Positions 24,254 to 33,129 are shown, counted from the first letter of the stretch. The stretch is DNA of 64,000 bases from Pseudovibrio sp. M1P-2-3 (GCF_031501865.1 NZ_JARRCW010000001.1:1311001-1375000), one strand, 5' to 3'. Translations and numbers: made by a program. The notes: a model not told the origin generated them from the letters alone.

Positions 24254-25222
24254 ATGGGAATGCTCGTGGATGGTGTTTGGCAGGACACCTGGTATCAAAC
24301 AAAGAACAGCAATGGGAAATTTCGAAGAGAATCGGCACAGTTTAGAAACTGGATAACCGCAGATGGTGCGGCTGGGCCCAGTGGCGGCGATGGGTTTAAG
24401 GCGGAGGCGGACCGCTACCACCTTTATATATCATTGGCCTGCCCATGGGCGCATCGGACTTTGATATTTAGAAAACTCAAAGGGTTGGAGAATTTGATCG
24501 GACTGACTGTCGTGCATCCGCATATGTTAGAGAACGGCTGGGAGTTTGATCTGGAAACCGGTGGTGATCCCTTAGGAGGCCATAGTTTCGTTTATCAAGT
24601 TTATACGAGTGTGGTCCCCGACTATACTGGGCGCGTTACCGTTCCGATTTTGTGGGACAGGAAGCGCAAAACAGTAGTTAGCAATGAGAGTTCCGAGATC
24701 ATCCGTATGCTGAACTCTGCATTTGATCACCTGACGGGAAATACACTGGACTTTTACCCCGCAGAGCTTCGCAGTGAGATTGATGAAGTTAATGACTTTG
24801 TCTATCCGAATATTAATAATGGAGTTTATCGGGCTGGGTTCGCCACTACACAAAGCGCATATGAAGAAGCCTTCGACGCATTATTCTCTGCACTTGATAA
24901 GATAGAGGAACGGCTTTCAACTCACCGCTATCTGGTTGGAGAGCGATTGACGGAAGCCGACTGGCGTTTGTTTACAACTCTCATTCGATTTGATGCGGTC
25001 TACTATGGGCACTTCAAAACCAATCTGCGACACATTGAGGACTACCCCAATATTTCAGGGTATCTTCGGGAACTCTATCAATACCCCGGTGTGGCTGAAA
25101 CTGTGAGCTTTGAGCATATTAAGTCCCATTATTATGTGAGCCAGACTACGATAAACCCCACCCAAGTGGTGCCTAAGGGCCCCGTTCTGGACTATTCACG
25201 CCCTCATAAGCGGGCTGGTTAG
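24254..25222 (+). CDS. Glutathionyl-hydroquinone reductase (YqjG/Xi-class GST)
   Basis: A 322-residue Xi-class glutathione transferase that reduces glutathionyl-hydroquinones to hydroquinones with glutathione. The catalytic motif CPWAHR has its cysteine at residue 63, the position used by E. coli YqjG. The C-terminal helical domain contains the conserved YPNINNGVYRAGFA and LVGERLTEADWRLFTTLIRFD. The ATG at 24254 follows AAGGGA at good distance. An upstream ATG at 24233 has no site. Divergent from doxX. It would detoxify glutathione adducts of quinones. Confidence 0.95.
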   Translation: MGMLVDGVWQDTWYQTKNSNGKFRRESAQFRNWITADGAAGPSGGDGFKAEADRYHLYISLACPWAHRTLIFRKLKGLENLIGLTVVHPHMLENGWEFDLETGGDPLGGHSFVYQVYTSVVPDYTGRVTVPILWDRKRKTVVSNESSEIIRMLNSAFDHLTGNTLDFYPAELRSEIDEVNDFVYPNINNGVYRAGFATTQSAYEEAFDALFSALDKIEERLSTHRYLVGERLTEADWRLFTTLIRFDAVYYGHFKTNLRHIEDYPNISGYLRELYQYPGVAETVSFEHIKSHYYVSQTTINPTQVVPKGPVLDYSRPHKRAG

Positions 25223-25431
25223 TATATAGTCGGCGGACTATAACGTACCTTCAAAAAGTGTATAACGTTTTTTGGACAAAGATACGCGGATGCACCGCTT
25301 TAAAGCATGGTGTCGCCCACAGGTGCGGCACCCCAGCCATAACCCCACTCTTATATGCGGTGGTATTGGTTGTTCGTGCCTCCATTGTTCTTCGCTGCGG
25401 GATAGGTCCCTCAGAGGCAACGCAGATATTA

Positions 25432-25683
25432 CTAAAAGTAAATTTGGGTATCCTCATCAAGGCCGCACATCCTCTGGGCTTTGTAGGCTACAATATTGTT
25501 TGCCTCTGCCATCGCGTCTTCTCCTCCTTGCCTTTCAAGCCGCGCCTGCTGTAATTCCAACTCATCACAGTTCATTGCCGGATATGGGTTATATGCGGAG
25601 GAGGAGGGAAGGTTGTCCCCAGTCTGGCATGCAGCTATGCTCAAAATGCAAGGGATGCCTAGGAAAACGATTATCTTTTTCAT
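25432..25683 (-). CDS. Small putative lipoprotein
   Basis: An 83-residue protein with a lipoprotein signal (MKKIIVFLGIPCILSIAAC, lipobox SIAAC at residues 15-19) followed by a short acidic mature part containing MNCDELELQQARLERQGGEDAM and a second cysteine in RMCGLDED. An AGGAAAT ribosome site precedes the ATG. I do not recognise a named family; similar short lipoproteins are common in Rhizobiales. It stands alone between the GST gene and the mgtE leader. An inverted repeat CCGGTAG/CTACCGG (25743-25768) lies 60 bases upstream of its start. Confidence 0.75.
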   Translation of the reverse strand: MKKIIVFLGIPCILSIAACQTGDNLPSSSAYNPYPAMNCDELELQQARLERQGGEDAMAEANNIVAYKAQRMCGLDEDTQIYF

Positions 25684-26107
25684 TTTTCATTTCCTGATGC
25701 AGGTACGCTTATCTTGGTGAAAGATCCTTGATAAGTCATGAACCGGTAGGTCCTATAGAGTCTACCGGAGCTTCGTAAAACTGAGAGTGAGCAGGCTGGG
25801 CCACTAGGCCTATTTAAATGATCCTTGGTTGCAAGCACGTTTATGTGCCTGTAACACTAGTGATCTAAGAGATGCCTCAATCGAGTTTTTGGGGGAAGGC
25901 AAACAAACCCTCGTAAAACTCGTAGAGAAAGTGATTTACGCTCTTTTTCTCTAGGGTTCTTTGTTGGTATGAGATTGGCGGGAATGTTTAGTCGCCCCCA
26001 AAGGATCACTTCAGGTGACTAACCGGCGGCTGTGCAATCACACCCTAAACATGCCGAGGCCTGCTCCCATGTGTCGATGTTAAGTTTGTAATGAGTGGAG
26101 GTTTCTT
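25684..26107. other. Structured leader and promoter region of mgtE
   Basis: These 424 bases contain four inverted repeats. One (25743-25768) is near the lipoprotein start. Three follow in order before mgtE: CGAGTTTT/AAAACTCG (25882-25922), directly abutting TAGAGAAA/TTTCTCTA (25923-25953), and TTAGTCGCC/GGTGACTAA with one G-T pair (25988-26022). The last ends 85 bases before the mgtE start. A long structured 5' leader in front of a magnesium channel gene suggests RNA-level control. It does not match the M-box riboswitch consensus as I know it. Confidence 0.45.
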
Positions 26108-27523
26108 GTGGTTGAAACGGAACCTACCGAAATATCAGGCGTGAACAGTTCACCAGAACAGATCAGGACAGCTGAAGGGCGGCTTGCCTCTGGCTTTGTT
26201 CGTGAGGTTGAACAGGCAATTTCCGCCAAAAATAAAGAACGCGTCATAGAGCTTGCGGGATCTTTGCATGAAGCAGATCTGGGTGAGTTGATTGAATATC
26301 TGCATTCGAATGACCGGATCGCTCTGGTCTCCTTACTGGGGGATGCCTTTGATTTTACAGCTCTAACAGAAGTTGATGAGCCTATCCGTAACCGTTTGAT
26401 CGAGGCAATGCCTGATCAGGAGATTGCGGATGGGATTAGTGAACTTGAATCTGATGACGCTGTTCAAATTCTGGAAGATCTGGACCAGCAAGAGCAGGAA
26501 AAGATCCTCTCTCAATTGCCAAGTGTGGACCGTGTCCAACTTCGCCGTGCCCTTGAATATCCAGAGGATACGGCGGGCCGGTTGGTTCAAACGGACTTTG
26601 TGGCCGTACCTCCATTCTGGAGTGTGGGGCAGGTGATTGATCACTTGCGAGCCTCCGAGGACCTGCCGGAACGGTTCTATGCCATTTATATTGTCGATCC
26701 GGGCTTTCGCCTGCTAGGATCCATACCTCTCGATCGGATTTTGACCACACCGCGCAGTACCAAAGTCTCGCAAATTGTCGAGGAAGCACGCCATCTGGTA
26801 CGGGTGACAGACGATCAGGAAGAGGTCGCGCGTCTGTTTGAGCGCTATAATCTTGTCTCAGTCGCAGTTGCAGACGATTCCGACCGTTTGGTAGGGATCA
26901 TCTCTATTGATGACATCGTTGATGTTATTCAAGAAGAGGTGGAAGAGGATATGCTTGCCATGGCCGGTGTGGGGGACGAGGAAATCTCAGATAGTGTTTT
27001 TGAGATTGCGAAACTCCGTATTGGCTGGCTTGTCGTAAATGTATTCACGGCACTGCTCGCTGCGTCTGTCATTTCTCTTTTTGAGGATACAATCGAACTG
27101 ATGGTGGCTCTCGCCGTCCTTATGCCGATTGTTGCATCTGTTGGAGGGAACCTTGGAACTCAAACCATGACGGTTTCCGTGCGTGCTATCGCAACACAGG
27201 ACTTGGGCCGACGAAATTTACTGCGTGTCTTACGCCGCGAAACCTTGGTGGGTGGAGTTAATGGTCTCGCCGTGGGCTTGCTTGTGGGGATTATTGCATC
27301 CGCATGGTTTCAAGATCATAACATAGGGCTGGTCATAGGCGCCGCCGTGTTTGTGAACGGGGTTTGCGCCGGTCTCTTCGGGCTTCTTATCCCCTATACC
27401 CTTGAGCGCTTGCGCGTTGATCCTGCGATTGCCTCCTCCGTTTTTGTAACAACGGTGACGGATGTTGTGGGTTTCTTCTCGTTCCTCGGACTTGCCGCCT
27501 GGTGGTTCCAACTTCCAATGTAA
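26108..27523 (+). CDS. mgtE: Magnesium transporter MgtE
   Basis: A 471-residue magnesium channel. The cytoplasmic N domain (about residues 20-145) with the superhelical repeats is followed by two CBS domains (about 150-275), which sense magnesium, and five C-terminal membrane helices. The pore region PIVASVGGNLGTQTMTVSVRAIA is the MgtE hallmark. The start is GTG at 26108, six bases after GGAGG. The leader upstream carries several hairpins. Confidence 0.95.
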   Translation: MVETEPTEISGVNSSPEQIRTAEGRLASGFVREVEQAISAKNKERVIELAGSLHEADLGELIEYLHSNDRIALVSLLGDAFDFTALTEVDEPIRNRLIEAMPDQEIADGISELESDDAVQILEDLDQQEQEKILSQLPSVDRVQLRRALEYPEDTAGRLVQTDFVAVPPFWSVGQVIDHLRASEDLPERFYAIYIVDPGFRLLGSIPLDRILTTPRSTKVSQIVEEARHLVRVTDDQEEVARLFERYNLVSVAVADDSDRLVGIISIDDIVDVIQEEVEEDMLAMAGVGDEEISDSVFEIAKLRIGWLVVNVFTALLAASVISLFEDTIELMVALAVLMPIVASVGGNLGTQTMTVSVRAIATQDLGRRNLLRVLRRETLVGGVNGLAVGLLVGIIASAWFQDHNIGLVIGAAVFVNGVCAGLFGLLIPYTLERLRVDPAIASSVFVTTVTDVVGFFSFLGLAAWWFQLPM

Positions 27524-27546
27524 TTGAGGCGGAAGAAGTTCTACCC

Positions 27547-27651
27547 TTATAGCCTTGAGATGTTTTATTGAAATGCCTTAAGGCTATAATACTATTATCG
27601 CATATTTTATCCGAAAACCGTGATCTCCCTTTTGGGAGATACGCTTTAGAA
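27547..27651. repeat. Alphaproteobacterial intergenic repeat, copy A
   Basis: A composite element: a first hairpin TTATAGCCTT/AAGGCTATAA (27547-27589) with loop GTTTTATTGAAAT, then CGCATATTTTATCCGAAAACC, a second hairpin ATCTCCC/GGGAGAT (27623-27640), ending CGCTTTAGAA. Copy B at 31937-32040 has the same order of parts. The form resembles the widespread Rhizobiales intergenic element. It lies between convergent mgtE and the EamA gene and supplies the EamA stop codon (27646-27648). Confidence 0.7.
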
Positions 27652-28530
27652 AATAATGATAATGCCAGCTCCTAAAACCGAAAGGGTTGCCCCTGCTAAC
27701 CCCGAAAAACTGGGGAGTTTTCGATTTTTGAATGCCATAATTGGCAGTACGATAACTGGAGATAAGGAACCGAGGATGGTTGCCAATCCTGTGTGCGTGT
27801 TGGAAATGGCATAAAGTAGAAAAGACGAGGAAACAATATAACCAAGAATGCCGGGTATTGCTGTTTGAAATAACAAGGGTTTGTCTAGTTTGGCCTGAGG
27901 CGCGATGGGGTGTGCCGGCCATAGTCCAATAAGTGACAGTATTAGGGCAGCCCCGGTAAGACGCACTGCAGTAATGGCAAGGGGCTCGCTCCCTGAAAGA
28001 AGGGCAGGCTTCAAGAGAAGAAAACTCAAGCCCTGACAACTTGCGGCGAGCAGACCCAGCAGGATAACAAGTGCAATTGGCCCCCGAACAGCCTCCGACT
28101 GGTCTTTGCTTTCGTTTAAAATAGCAATTGCAATGCCAGATAGTATGATCACCCCTCCAATAATATCAATGATGGATAGCACTTCCCCTAGCCAATAATA
28201 GGCTAGGATGGAGACAATGGGTGCTTTGAGAGTCATTAAGAGGTCGGCACGGCGTGCTCCGCCCAATCTCAAACATTCGATCATGAGCAGGTTACCCAGA
28301 ATAATTCCGATCCCTGTACTCAAAAAAAATGATGGGTAATAAGACCAGTCCAGCGACTGCCAGTACCCTAAGAACGTACAGATAAAGGCGGAGATTGCCG
28401 CACATACCAATAACTGAATTCGTGTAAACTCGAAAGCTCCGATCCGGCGAGCAGGAGTTTGCGCAAGGATAAAACCGACAGCCCAGCCCATTGAGGCACT
28501 GATTGCAGCTAGGGATGGAAGAATAAACAC
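27646..28530 (-). CDS. EamA/DMT-superfamily transporter
   Basis: A 294-residue inner-membrane protein with about ten helices in two EamA repeats, the fold of drug/metabolite exporters. The first repeat ends near residue 135 with ILSGIAIAIL and the second begins near GPIALVILLGLLAASCQG. The start is GTG at 28530 after TAAGG. The stop codon lies inside the intergenic repeat copy A, so the last residue F294 is encoded by the repeat. A 15-base perfect inverted repeat lies 18 bases upstream of the start. The substrate is unknown. Confidence 0.88.
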   Translation of the reverse strand: MFILPSLAAISASMGWAVGFILAQTPARRIGAFEFTRIQLLVCAAISAFICTFLGYWQSLDWSYYPSFFLSTGIGIILGNLLMIECLRLGGARRADLLMTLKAPIVSILAYYWLGEVLSIIDIIGGVIILSGIAIAILNESKDQSEAVRGPIALVILLGLLAASCQGLSFLLLKPALLSGSEPLAITAVRLTGAALILSLIGLWPAHPIAPQAKLDKPLLFQTAIPGILGYIVSSSFLLYAISNTHTGLATILGSLSPVIVLPIMAFKNRKLPSFSGLAGATLSVLGAGIIIIF

Positions 28531-28842
28531 CTTAAAGGACCTTTTTACTATTATTTTAGTAGTGATAGTTCGCTACTAAAATAATAGCAAGGGGAAATAA
28601 TATCATCTCCTACACCGAAACAGGGTTTGCCTGTACGCGAATCCAAAAGTTGCAAGCTGATTGCGGACTATTTTAATTTACAGGAGCCATGTGGCACATG
28701 GTCCATGCGGTGGGCAGGTATCTTGGCGGAAGAAAAAGCCGTGGGGGGAGGGTAAGAGGGGCGGGCCTTCGTGGACTTTTGGAGCTCCCGCCCTCAACAT
28801 CAAATGAAGCGCTATATATTCAGTTTGCTATGGGAGGAACTG
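28531..28842. other. Intergenic region upstream of the EamA gene
   Basis: A 312-base gap with three inverted repeats: the 15-base pair at 28548-28587, an odd palindrome CCATGTGGCACATGG (28687-28701), and GGGCGGG/CCCGCCC (28759-28793), which may end transcription of the GGDEF-EAL gene. No coding frame is credible. Confidence 0.45.
28548..28587. promoter_or_regulatory. Perfect 15-bp inverted repeat upstream of the EamA gene
   Basis: CTATTATTTTAGTAG (28548-28562) and its exact complement (28573-28587) enclose 10 bases. It starts 18 bases before the GTG start, in the promoter or 5' leader. It could be a repressor site or an RNA hairpin. Confidence 0.55.
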
Positions 28843-30906
28843 CTAGGCCAATTCTTCCTCGGTAGAGCTGTGGTTTTCTGAAAGCAGTGTTTCCAGTTCC
28901 TCCGGTTTGACTGCTGGGCTGTATAGGAACCCTTGATATTCATGGCAATCCAGCGAATTGATATGGCTGAGCTGATCTGATGTTTCGATGCCTTCTGCTA
29001 CTAGTGTCAGGTCAAGCAAGCGTCCCATTTGGGTAATGAGCTGGACGATTGGCCACTTTTCCTCATCCCCTATAAACGAGCGGTCAATTTTCAAGGCGGT
29101 TAGGGGGTATCGTTGCAGATAGCCAAGATTGGAATAGCCTGTGCCGAAATCGTCGATTTCCAGCCGGAAGCCTGCCTCTCTTAAAAGGGTCAACTCCTCT
29201 AGGATATTATGGGCTTCCTCCAAAAGAAGATTTTCGGTTATTTCCAGGTTGATGCGGCTTTTGTTGGCTTTGTATTCATCAGCAATCCGGGTGAGGCGGG
29301 TGGCAAGGCCCGGGCGTCGAAATTGGGCAGGGGAAAGGTTGAGCGATATATTAATCGGGTATCCCATGCATTCCCAGTCGACTTGCTGCTTAATGGCTGT
29401 TTTGGCAACCCAGTCTCCGATTTGTTCAATGATTCCGACCTCTTCGGCGATATCAATAAAGCTCCCAGCCGAAATCATTCCCCGTCTTGGGTGGTCCCAG
29501 CGCAACAGGCATTCTGCGCCAACTATCAAGTTGGTACGTGCGTCAAGGCGGGGTTGATAGTGCAGTTCAAACTCTTCGTTCTTTATGGCGTCGCGCAATG
29601 CGGTTTCCATATTCAGACGCTCTTTTGCGTGCTCAGCCATTTCCTGAGTAAAGAAACAGTAGCGATTTCGTCCCTGTTCCTTGGCTTTATACATGGCCAG
29701 GTCAGCCTTCCGCATGAGCGCGTTTAAGGTTGTGCCATGATCGGGGTAAAGGGTCATACCAATGGAGGGAGTTACCTGCAAAGAGTGTCCGCGTGTATCG
29801 AAGGGTTTTGCCAGCTCTTTTAAAATGGTTTCCGCCACAGACTTGATAATGTCTTTATAGGGAAAGTTAACGAGAAGGAGTAAAAACTCATCTCCACCAA
29901 GGCGAGCCACAAAACCCATCCCCGAAGCAATTTCTTTCAGGCGTTTGGCGACCTCCAACAGCAGATCATCCCCGACCTGATGTCCTAAAGTGTCATTGAT
30001 ATTTTTAAAGCGATCCAGGTCTATAAATAGGAGTGCGCCCGACGTGCCCTTTATTTTAGCCTCATCGAGGTGGCGTTCGATTTCCATTTCCAGAAAATTA
30101 CGATTTGGAAGACCCGTCAAGGTGTCATGGTGGGCCAGATATCGAACCTCATGTTCTGCTTCAAGCCGCTTGGTGACATCAATAGCGCTGAACAGGATGC
30201 TGCTTTTTGCCGTGACGCTATCATAGCCCCTTCTTGCACTAATGTCATACCAGCGCCGGCCATTTTTGGACTTCATCAGCGAGACCAGTTGAACCTGCGA
30301 CTGTGTTTCCAAAGACTTTTTTAAAGTAAGAAAATCCCGCTCGTTACAAAAACGGCGTGACAGGTGTTCGGCGTCTTTAGGCCGTGCAGACCGGCTTGCC
30401 GGGTTTTCGAAAATGAGAGCACCATCTTCCTCAAACAGGGCAATCATCGAGGCTGTATGAAGGAGTGCCTGAGCGATCCTCGGCTGCACCTGATCTGCGG
30501 ACGTGTCGCTGATGAACTGGGCAAGAATCCCTGGCCTTCCGTCCTTCAAGGGCTGAAATGTCATGGAGTAATGGATTTTAAGGGGCTCTGATTGATTAAT
30601 AATCGTGAACTGCTCGTAGACCACTTCCCCCGCTTTTAGTCGCTCCAGCCACAAAGGAACACTCTGACGGTAGTGCGGAGTATCAAATGCGGAAGGAAGG
30701 GGAAGGCCACTTGCAGTTTTGTGCTTCTTGCGCCAGTCAGCATCAAGATGCACCTTGGCTGCATTATTGAGCCAGATTATTTGAAAGGTGGCGGGATCCA
30801 CTACATACAAAGGTACTGTAATCCGGCTGAGAGCCCTTTTATCTTCCTCGCTGATATCTGCATGATAGTCCTGTGAATTTGTAGAAGCAGGCTCGCTTAC
30901 GGCCAT
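28843..30906 (-). CDS. PAS-GGDEF-EAL cyclic-di-GMP signalling protein
   Basis: A 687-residue protein with two N-terminal PAS-like domains (about residues 25-250), a GGDEF domain (ARLGGDEFLLLL) and a C-terminal EAL domain. The diguanylate cyclase motif is intact but the RxxD inhibitory site before it is absent (SGMG instead). The EAL motif reads ECL. The other phosphodiesterase residues are present: NLSP, LEITENLL, EIDDFGTGYSNLGYL, ALKIDRSF and VAEGIET. Both activities are therefore possible. The ATG at 30906 follows GGAGG. No membrane segment is seen, so it is likely cytoplasmic. It stands alone. Confidence 0.93.
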   Translation of the reverse strand: MAVSEPASTNSQDYHADISEEDKRALSRITVPLYVVDPATFQIIWLNNAAKVHLDADWRKKHKTASGLPLPSAFDTPHYRQSVPLWLERLKAGEVVYEQFTIINQSEPLKIHYSMTFQPLKDGRPGILAQFISDTSADQVQPRIAQALLHTASMIALFEEDGALIFENPASRSARPKDAEHLSRRFCNERDFLTLKKSLETQSQVQLVSLMKSKNGRRWYDISARRGYDSVTAKSSILFSAIDVTKRLEAEHEVRYLAHHDTLTGLPNRNFLEMEIERHLDEAKIKGTSGALLFIDLDRFKNINDTLGHQVGDDLLLEVAKRLKEIASGMGFVARLGGDEFLLLLVNFPYKDIIKSVAETILKELAKPFDTRGHSLQVTPSIGMTLYPDHGTTLNALMRKADLAMYKAKEQGRNRYCFFTQEMAEHAKERLNMETALRDAIKNEEFELHYQPRLDARTNLIVGAECLLRWDHPRRGMISAGSFIDIAEEVGIIEQIGDWVAKTAIKQQVDWECMGYPINISLNLSPAQFRRPGLATRLTRIADEYKANKSRINLEITENLLLEEAHNILEELTLLREAGFRLEIDDFGTGYSNLGYLQRYPLTALKIDRSFIGDEEKWPIVQLITQMGRLLDLTLVAEGIETSDQLSHINSLDCHEYQGFLYSPAVKPEELETLLSENHSSTEEELA

Positions 30907-31260
30907 GATAACCTCCCGATTCGCTACCACTGACATCAGCGGGGGGAATGAAACACCTCTTTTTTATTATTGGTTTCTTATTGTTAAAAATTTAAATGAA
31001 TAATGGAAGTTCAAAAGTTATTAAATAGTTATCAGAATTATTGATTCTTCGAAAATACGCTTCATAGGCGCGTTTTTAGTATTTGCCATTTAAAATAGTT
31101 ATGTGCAGCTGGTGAGATGAGGATACTTTCCATAATTTCCTAGGGTTTTTTTATTCTTGTGTCTTTGGCAATTGCGATTGCTTGATCCACACACTAAGTA
31201 TGAATGGATAGAGAATGCCGCTTTCTGCGGCCGCTTAATGCAAGGGAGCGTGTCATCCAT
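30907..31260. other. AT-rich divergent promoter region
   Basis: The 354 bases between the GGDEF-EAL gene and the ClpP-like gene are strongly AT-rich and hold both promoters. I see no repeat, RNA gene or convincing coding frame. Confidence 0.45.
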
Positions 31261-31875
31261 ATGACGGACTATTCTACTCCAAATCCGGCTCGTTTTGATG
31301 ATGAAGCCGAAGAGAAGACCAAAGCTGAGAAGTCCATTCCGGTCGATAAGCATCTGTTCGATGCACGAACCGTTTTGATCACCGGGTCAATTACACAGGA
31401 ACTGGCTCAGGATGTGAGCGCTCGTTTGCTGGCTCTTTCTCAGGTTTCCGATGATCCCATCACTGTTATCGTGTCCTCGCCGGGCGGTCATGTGGAATCA
31501 GGCGATATGATTCACGATATGATCCAGTTTATTCGCCCTGAAGTTCGCATTTTGGGAATGGGATGGGTCGCAAGTGCCGGTGCCTTGATTTATTCATCCG
31601 TTCCAAAAGAGCGTCGCTTCTGCACAAAAAATACCCGTTTCTTGCTTCACCAACCATCTGGTGGTGCTGGTGGTATGGCCACCGATATTGAGATTCAGGC
31701 AAAAGAAATCCTGAAGATGCGTGATCGCCTGAACCAGATTTTTGCTGATGCAACTGGTCAGACCTTAGAGCGCATTGAAAAAGACACGGACCGAGATTAT
31801 TGGATGAGCCCAGAAGAAGCCATTGAATATGGTCTTGTTGGTCAGGTTGTCAGCAATATCAAAGAGTTCGGCTAG
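31261..31875 (+). CDS. ClpP-like serine protease
   Basis: A 204-residue protein of the Clp protease proteolytic subunit family. The triad can be placed at S105 ([10 protein letters not shown]), H130 ([10 protein letters not shown]) and D179 ([18 protein letters not shown]). The N-terminal 30 residues are charged and unlike the main ClpP. The ATG at 31261 follows GGGAG. A longer in-frame start has no support. No clpX or tig gene is adjacent, so this is probably a second, divergent ClpP paralogue of the kind found in many alphaproteobacteria. Its partner ATPase is unknown. Confidence 0.9.
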   Translation: MTDYSTPNPARFDDEAEEKTKAEKSIPVDKHLFDARTVLITGSITQELAQDVSARLLALSQVSDDPITVIVSSPGGHVESGDMIHDMIQFIRPEVRILGMGWVASAGALIYSSVPKERRFCTKNTRFLLHQPSGGAGGMATDIEIQAKEILKMRDRLNQIFADATGQTLERIEKDTDRDYWMSPEEAIEYGLVGQVVSNIKEFG

Positions 31876-31936
31876 CTGTTTTTGGAGGGCAGGGCACTGC
31901 ACTTGCCTTCCAGCTGCTGAGCAGGTGTAGATTAAA

Positions 31937-32040
31937 GCTGTGAGACGTTTTATTAAAACAGCTCACAGTTTTATTCTATTGTTTAGGCGCGTACCTTTAC
32001 CTGAAAATCGGTATCTACTTTTCGGTGACACGCTTTAGAA
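31937..32040. repeat. Alphaproteobacterial intergenic repeat, copy B
   Basis: The same composite element as 27547-27651: hairpin CTGTGAG/CTCACAG (31938-31968) with loop ACGTTTTATTAAAAC, then GCGCGTACCTTTACCTGAAA, ATCGGTATCTACTTTTCGG, and the end CGCTTTAGAA. It lies between the convergent ClpP-like and DUF599 genes and supplies the DUF599 stop codon (32035-32037). Confidence 0.7.
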
Positions 32041-32739
32041 CGGCTTTTGTTCCAGTCCCGGATCTAAGACGGCCTTGCGCGCACGTGAGGCAAACTGTCG
32101 GCGGAGCAGGACACCCAACACACACAGGGTAGAGGCCATCATTATCCAGGGGCCTGCGTACCACCCCAAATATCCCATAGCAAAAAACAGACCTTGTTGT
32201 CCTTTGGAGAAATGCCTGCCTGCCAATGTGGCAAGGCGCGCAGCCCGTTTTGATGCGGATAGAGCCTGCCCATCGTCCTCATAACAGTCTTCACGGATAC
32301 TGCCGATGACAATGGTTGTGTAATTGAAAAGCCGGTAAGCCCAACTGAATTTGAAAAACGCGTAGGCTAGGATCACAATGAGCCCCAGCGCTTTTAATTC
32401 CCAATAAAGGGGGTCCATGTTGGTTTGGAGGGGAAAGTCCGAGACTACATCAACAACCCGTTCCGTTGAATTCAGAATGGCGAAGGCTCCACCAATTGCC
32501 AGCATACAGGAAGACGCAAAAAAAGCAGTTCCCTGCTGAAGGCCAGCTGCGATATTGGTATCTGCAATACGAACCGTACGGGACACCATCGCCTGCATCC
32601 ACGAATAGCGATGCTCATCCATCAAATAGGACAGGGACATGGTTTTCCACGGGCTGTGGTACATGATCCAGCCATAAAACAGCCAGCAAACAATAAAAAA
32701 TATGAGGGCAGCTAAGTCTGCCAATGATATCAGTGTCAC
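32035..32739 (-). CDS. DUF599 family membrane protein
   Basis: A 234-residue inner-membrane protein with about four helices (near residues 5-25, 72-92, 112-130 and 185-208). The motifs RYSWMQAMVSRTVRIADTNI and KFSWAYRLFNYTTIVIGSI are typical of DUF599. The function of the family is unknown. The start is GTG at 32739. The stop codon lies in intergenic repeat copy B. Confidence 0.85.
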   Translation of the reverse strand: MTLISLADLAALIFFIVCWLFYGWIMYHSPWKTMSLSYLMDEHRYSWMQAMVSRTVRIADTNIAAGLQQGTAFFASSCMLAIGGAFAILNSTERVVDVVSDFPLQTNMDPLYWELKALGLIVILAYAFFKFSWAYRLFNYTTIVIGSIREDCYEDDGQALSASKRAARLATLAGRHFSKGQQGLFFAMGYLGWYAGPWIMMASTLCVLGVLLRRQFASRARKAVLDPGLEQKPF

Positions 32740-32988
32740 GCGAGGCCTCGGGAACTCGTATTTAAGTGATGAAAGATTACGGGATGAAATTAGTGCCGCA
32801 AGTGATTTATTCTATAATACTCTAATATATCTGATAAACTTTCAGGAGTTTAATATAGTCTAATTAACTGATTTTATTGTTTAATTTAAATGGATGGATG
32901 CTCAGGCCGTTCCCGCTCTCCAAAAAGCACTTGCACTTTCAAACAGAAAGGGATATCTCCGCGCCTCGTCGCGAACGTCTTAGACTTT

Positions 32989-33129
32989 ATGCGAAGAAAA
33001 CTGTCATTCCTACGAGGTTTTATGGACCAACACGCGCAAAAGTCCTGTTGGGGGTTTACTATCAGAACCCTTATTGCATTTGGTGGAGCTCTGGCTCTGG
33101 TATATGTGTTTGCAGGAACTGGAGGGTAA
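32989..33129 (+). CDS. Possible 46-residue membrane peptide
   Basis: ATG at 32989 opens a frame with a basic N-terminus (MRRKLSFLRG) and one membrane helix (TLIAFGGALALVYVFAG). No clear ribosome site is seen. A strong rho-independent terminator starts 33 bases after the stop and shows that the region is transcribed rightward. I do not recognise the product. Confidence 0.4.
   Translation: MRRKLSFLRGFMDQHAQKSCWGFTIRTLIAFGGALALVYVFAGTGG

Noticed and set aside
25258-25554. 98-codon plus-strand frame antisense to the small lipoprotein
   Set aside because: The lipoprotein on the minus strand has a signal peptide, lipobox and ribosome site, and the plus frame has none of these.
25684-26107. M-box (ykoK) magnesium riboswitch before mgtE
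   Set aside because: Hairpins are present but the conserved M-box sequence blocks are not seen. It is reported only as a structured leader.
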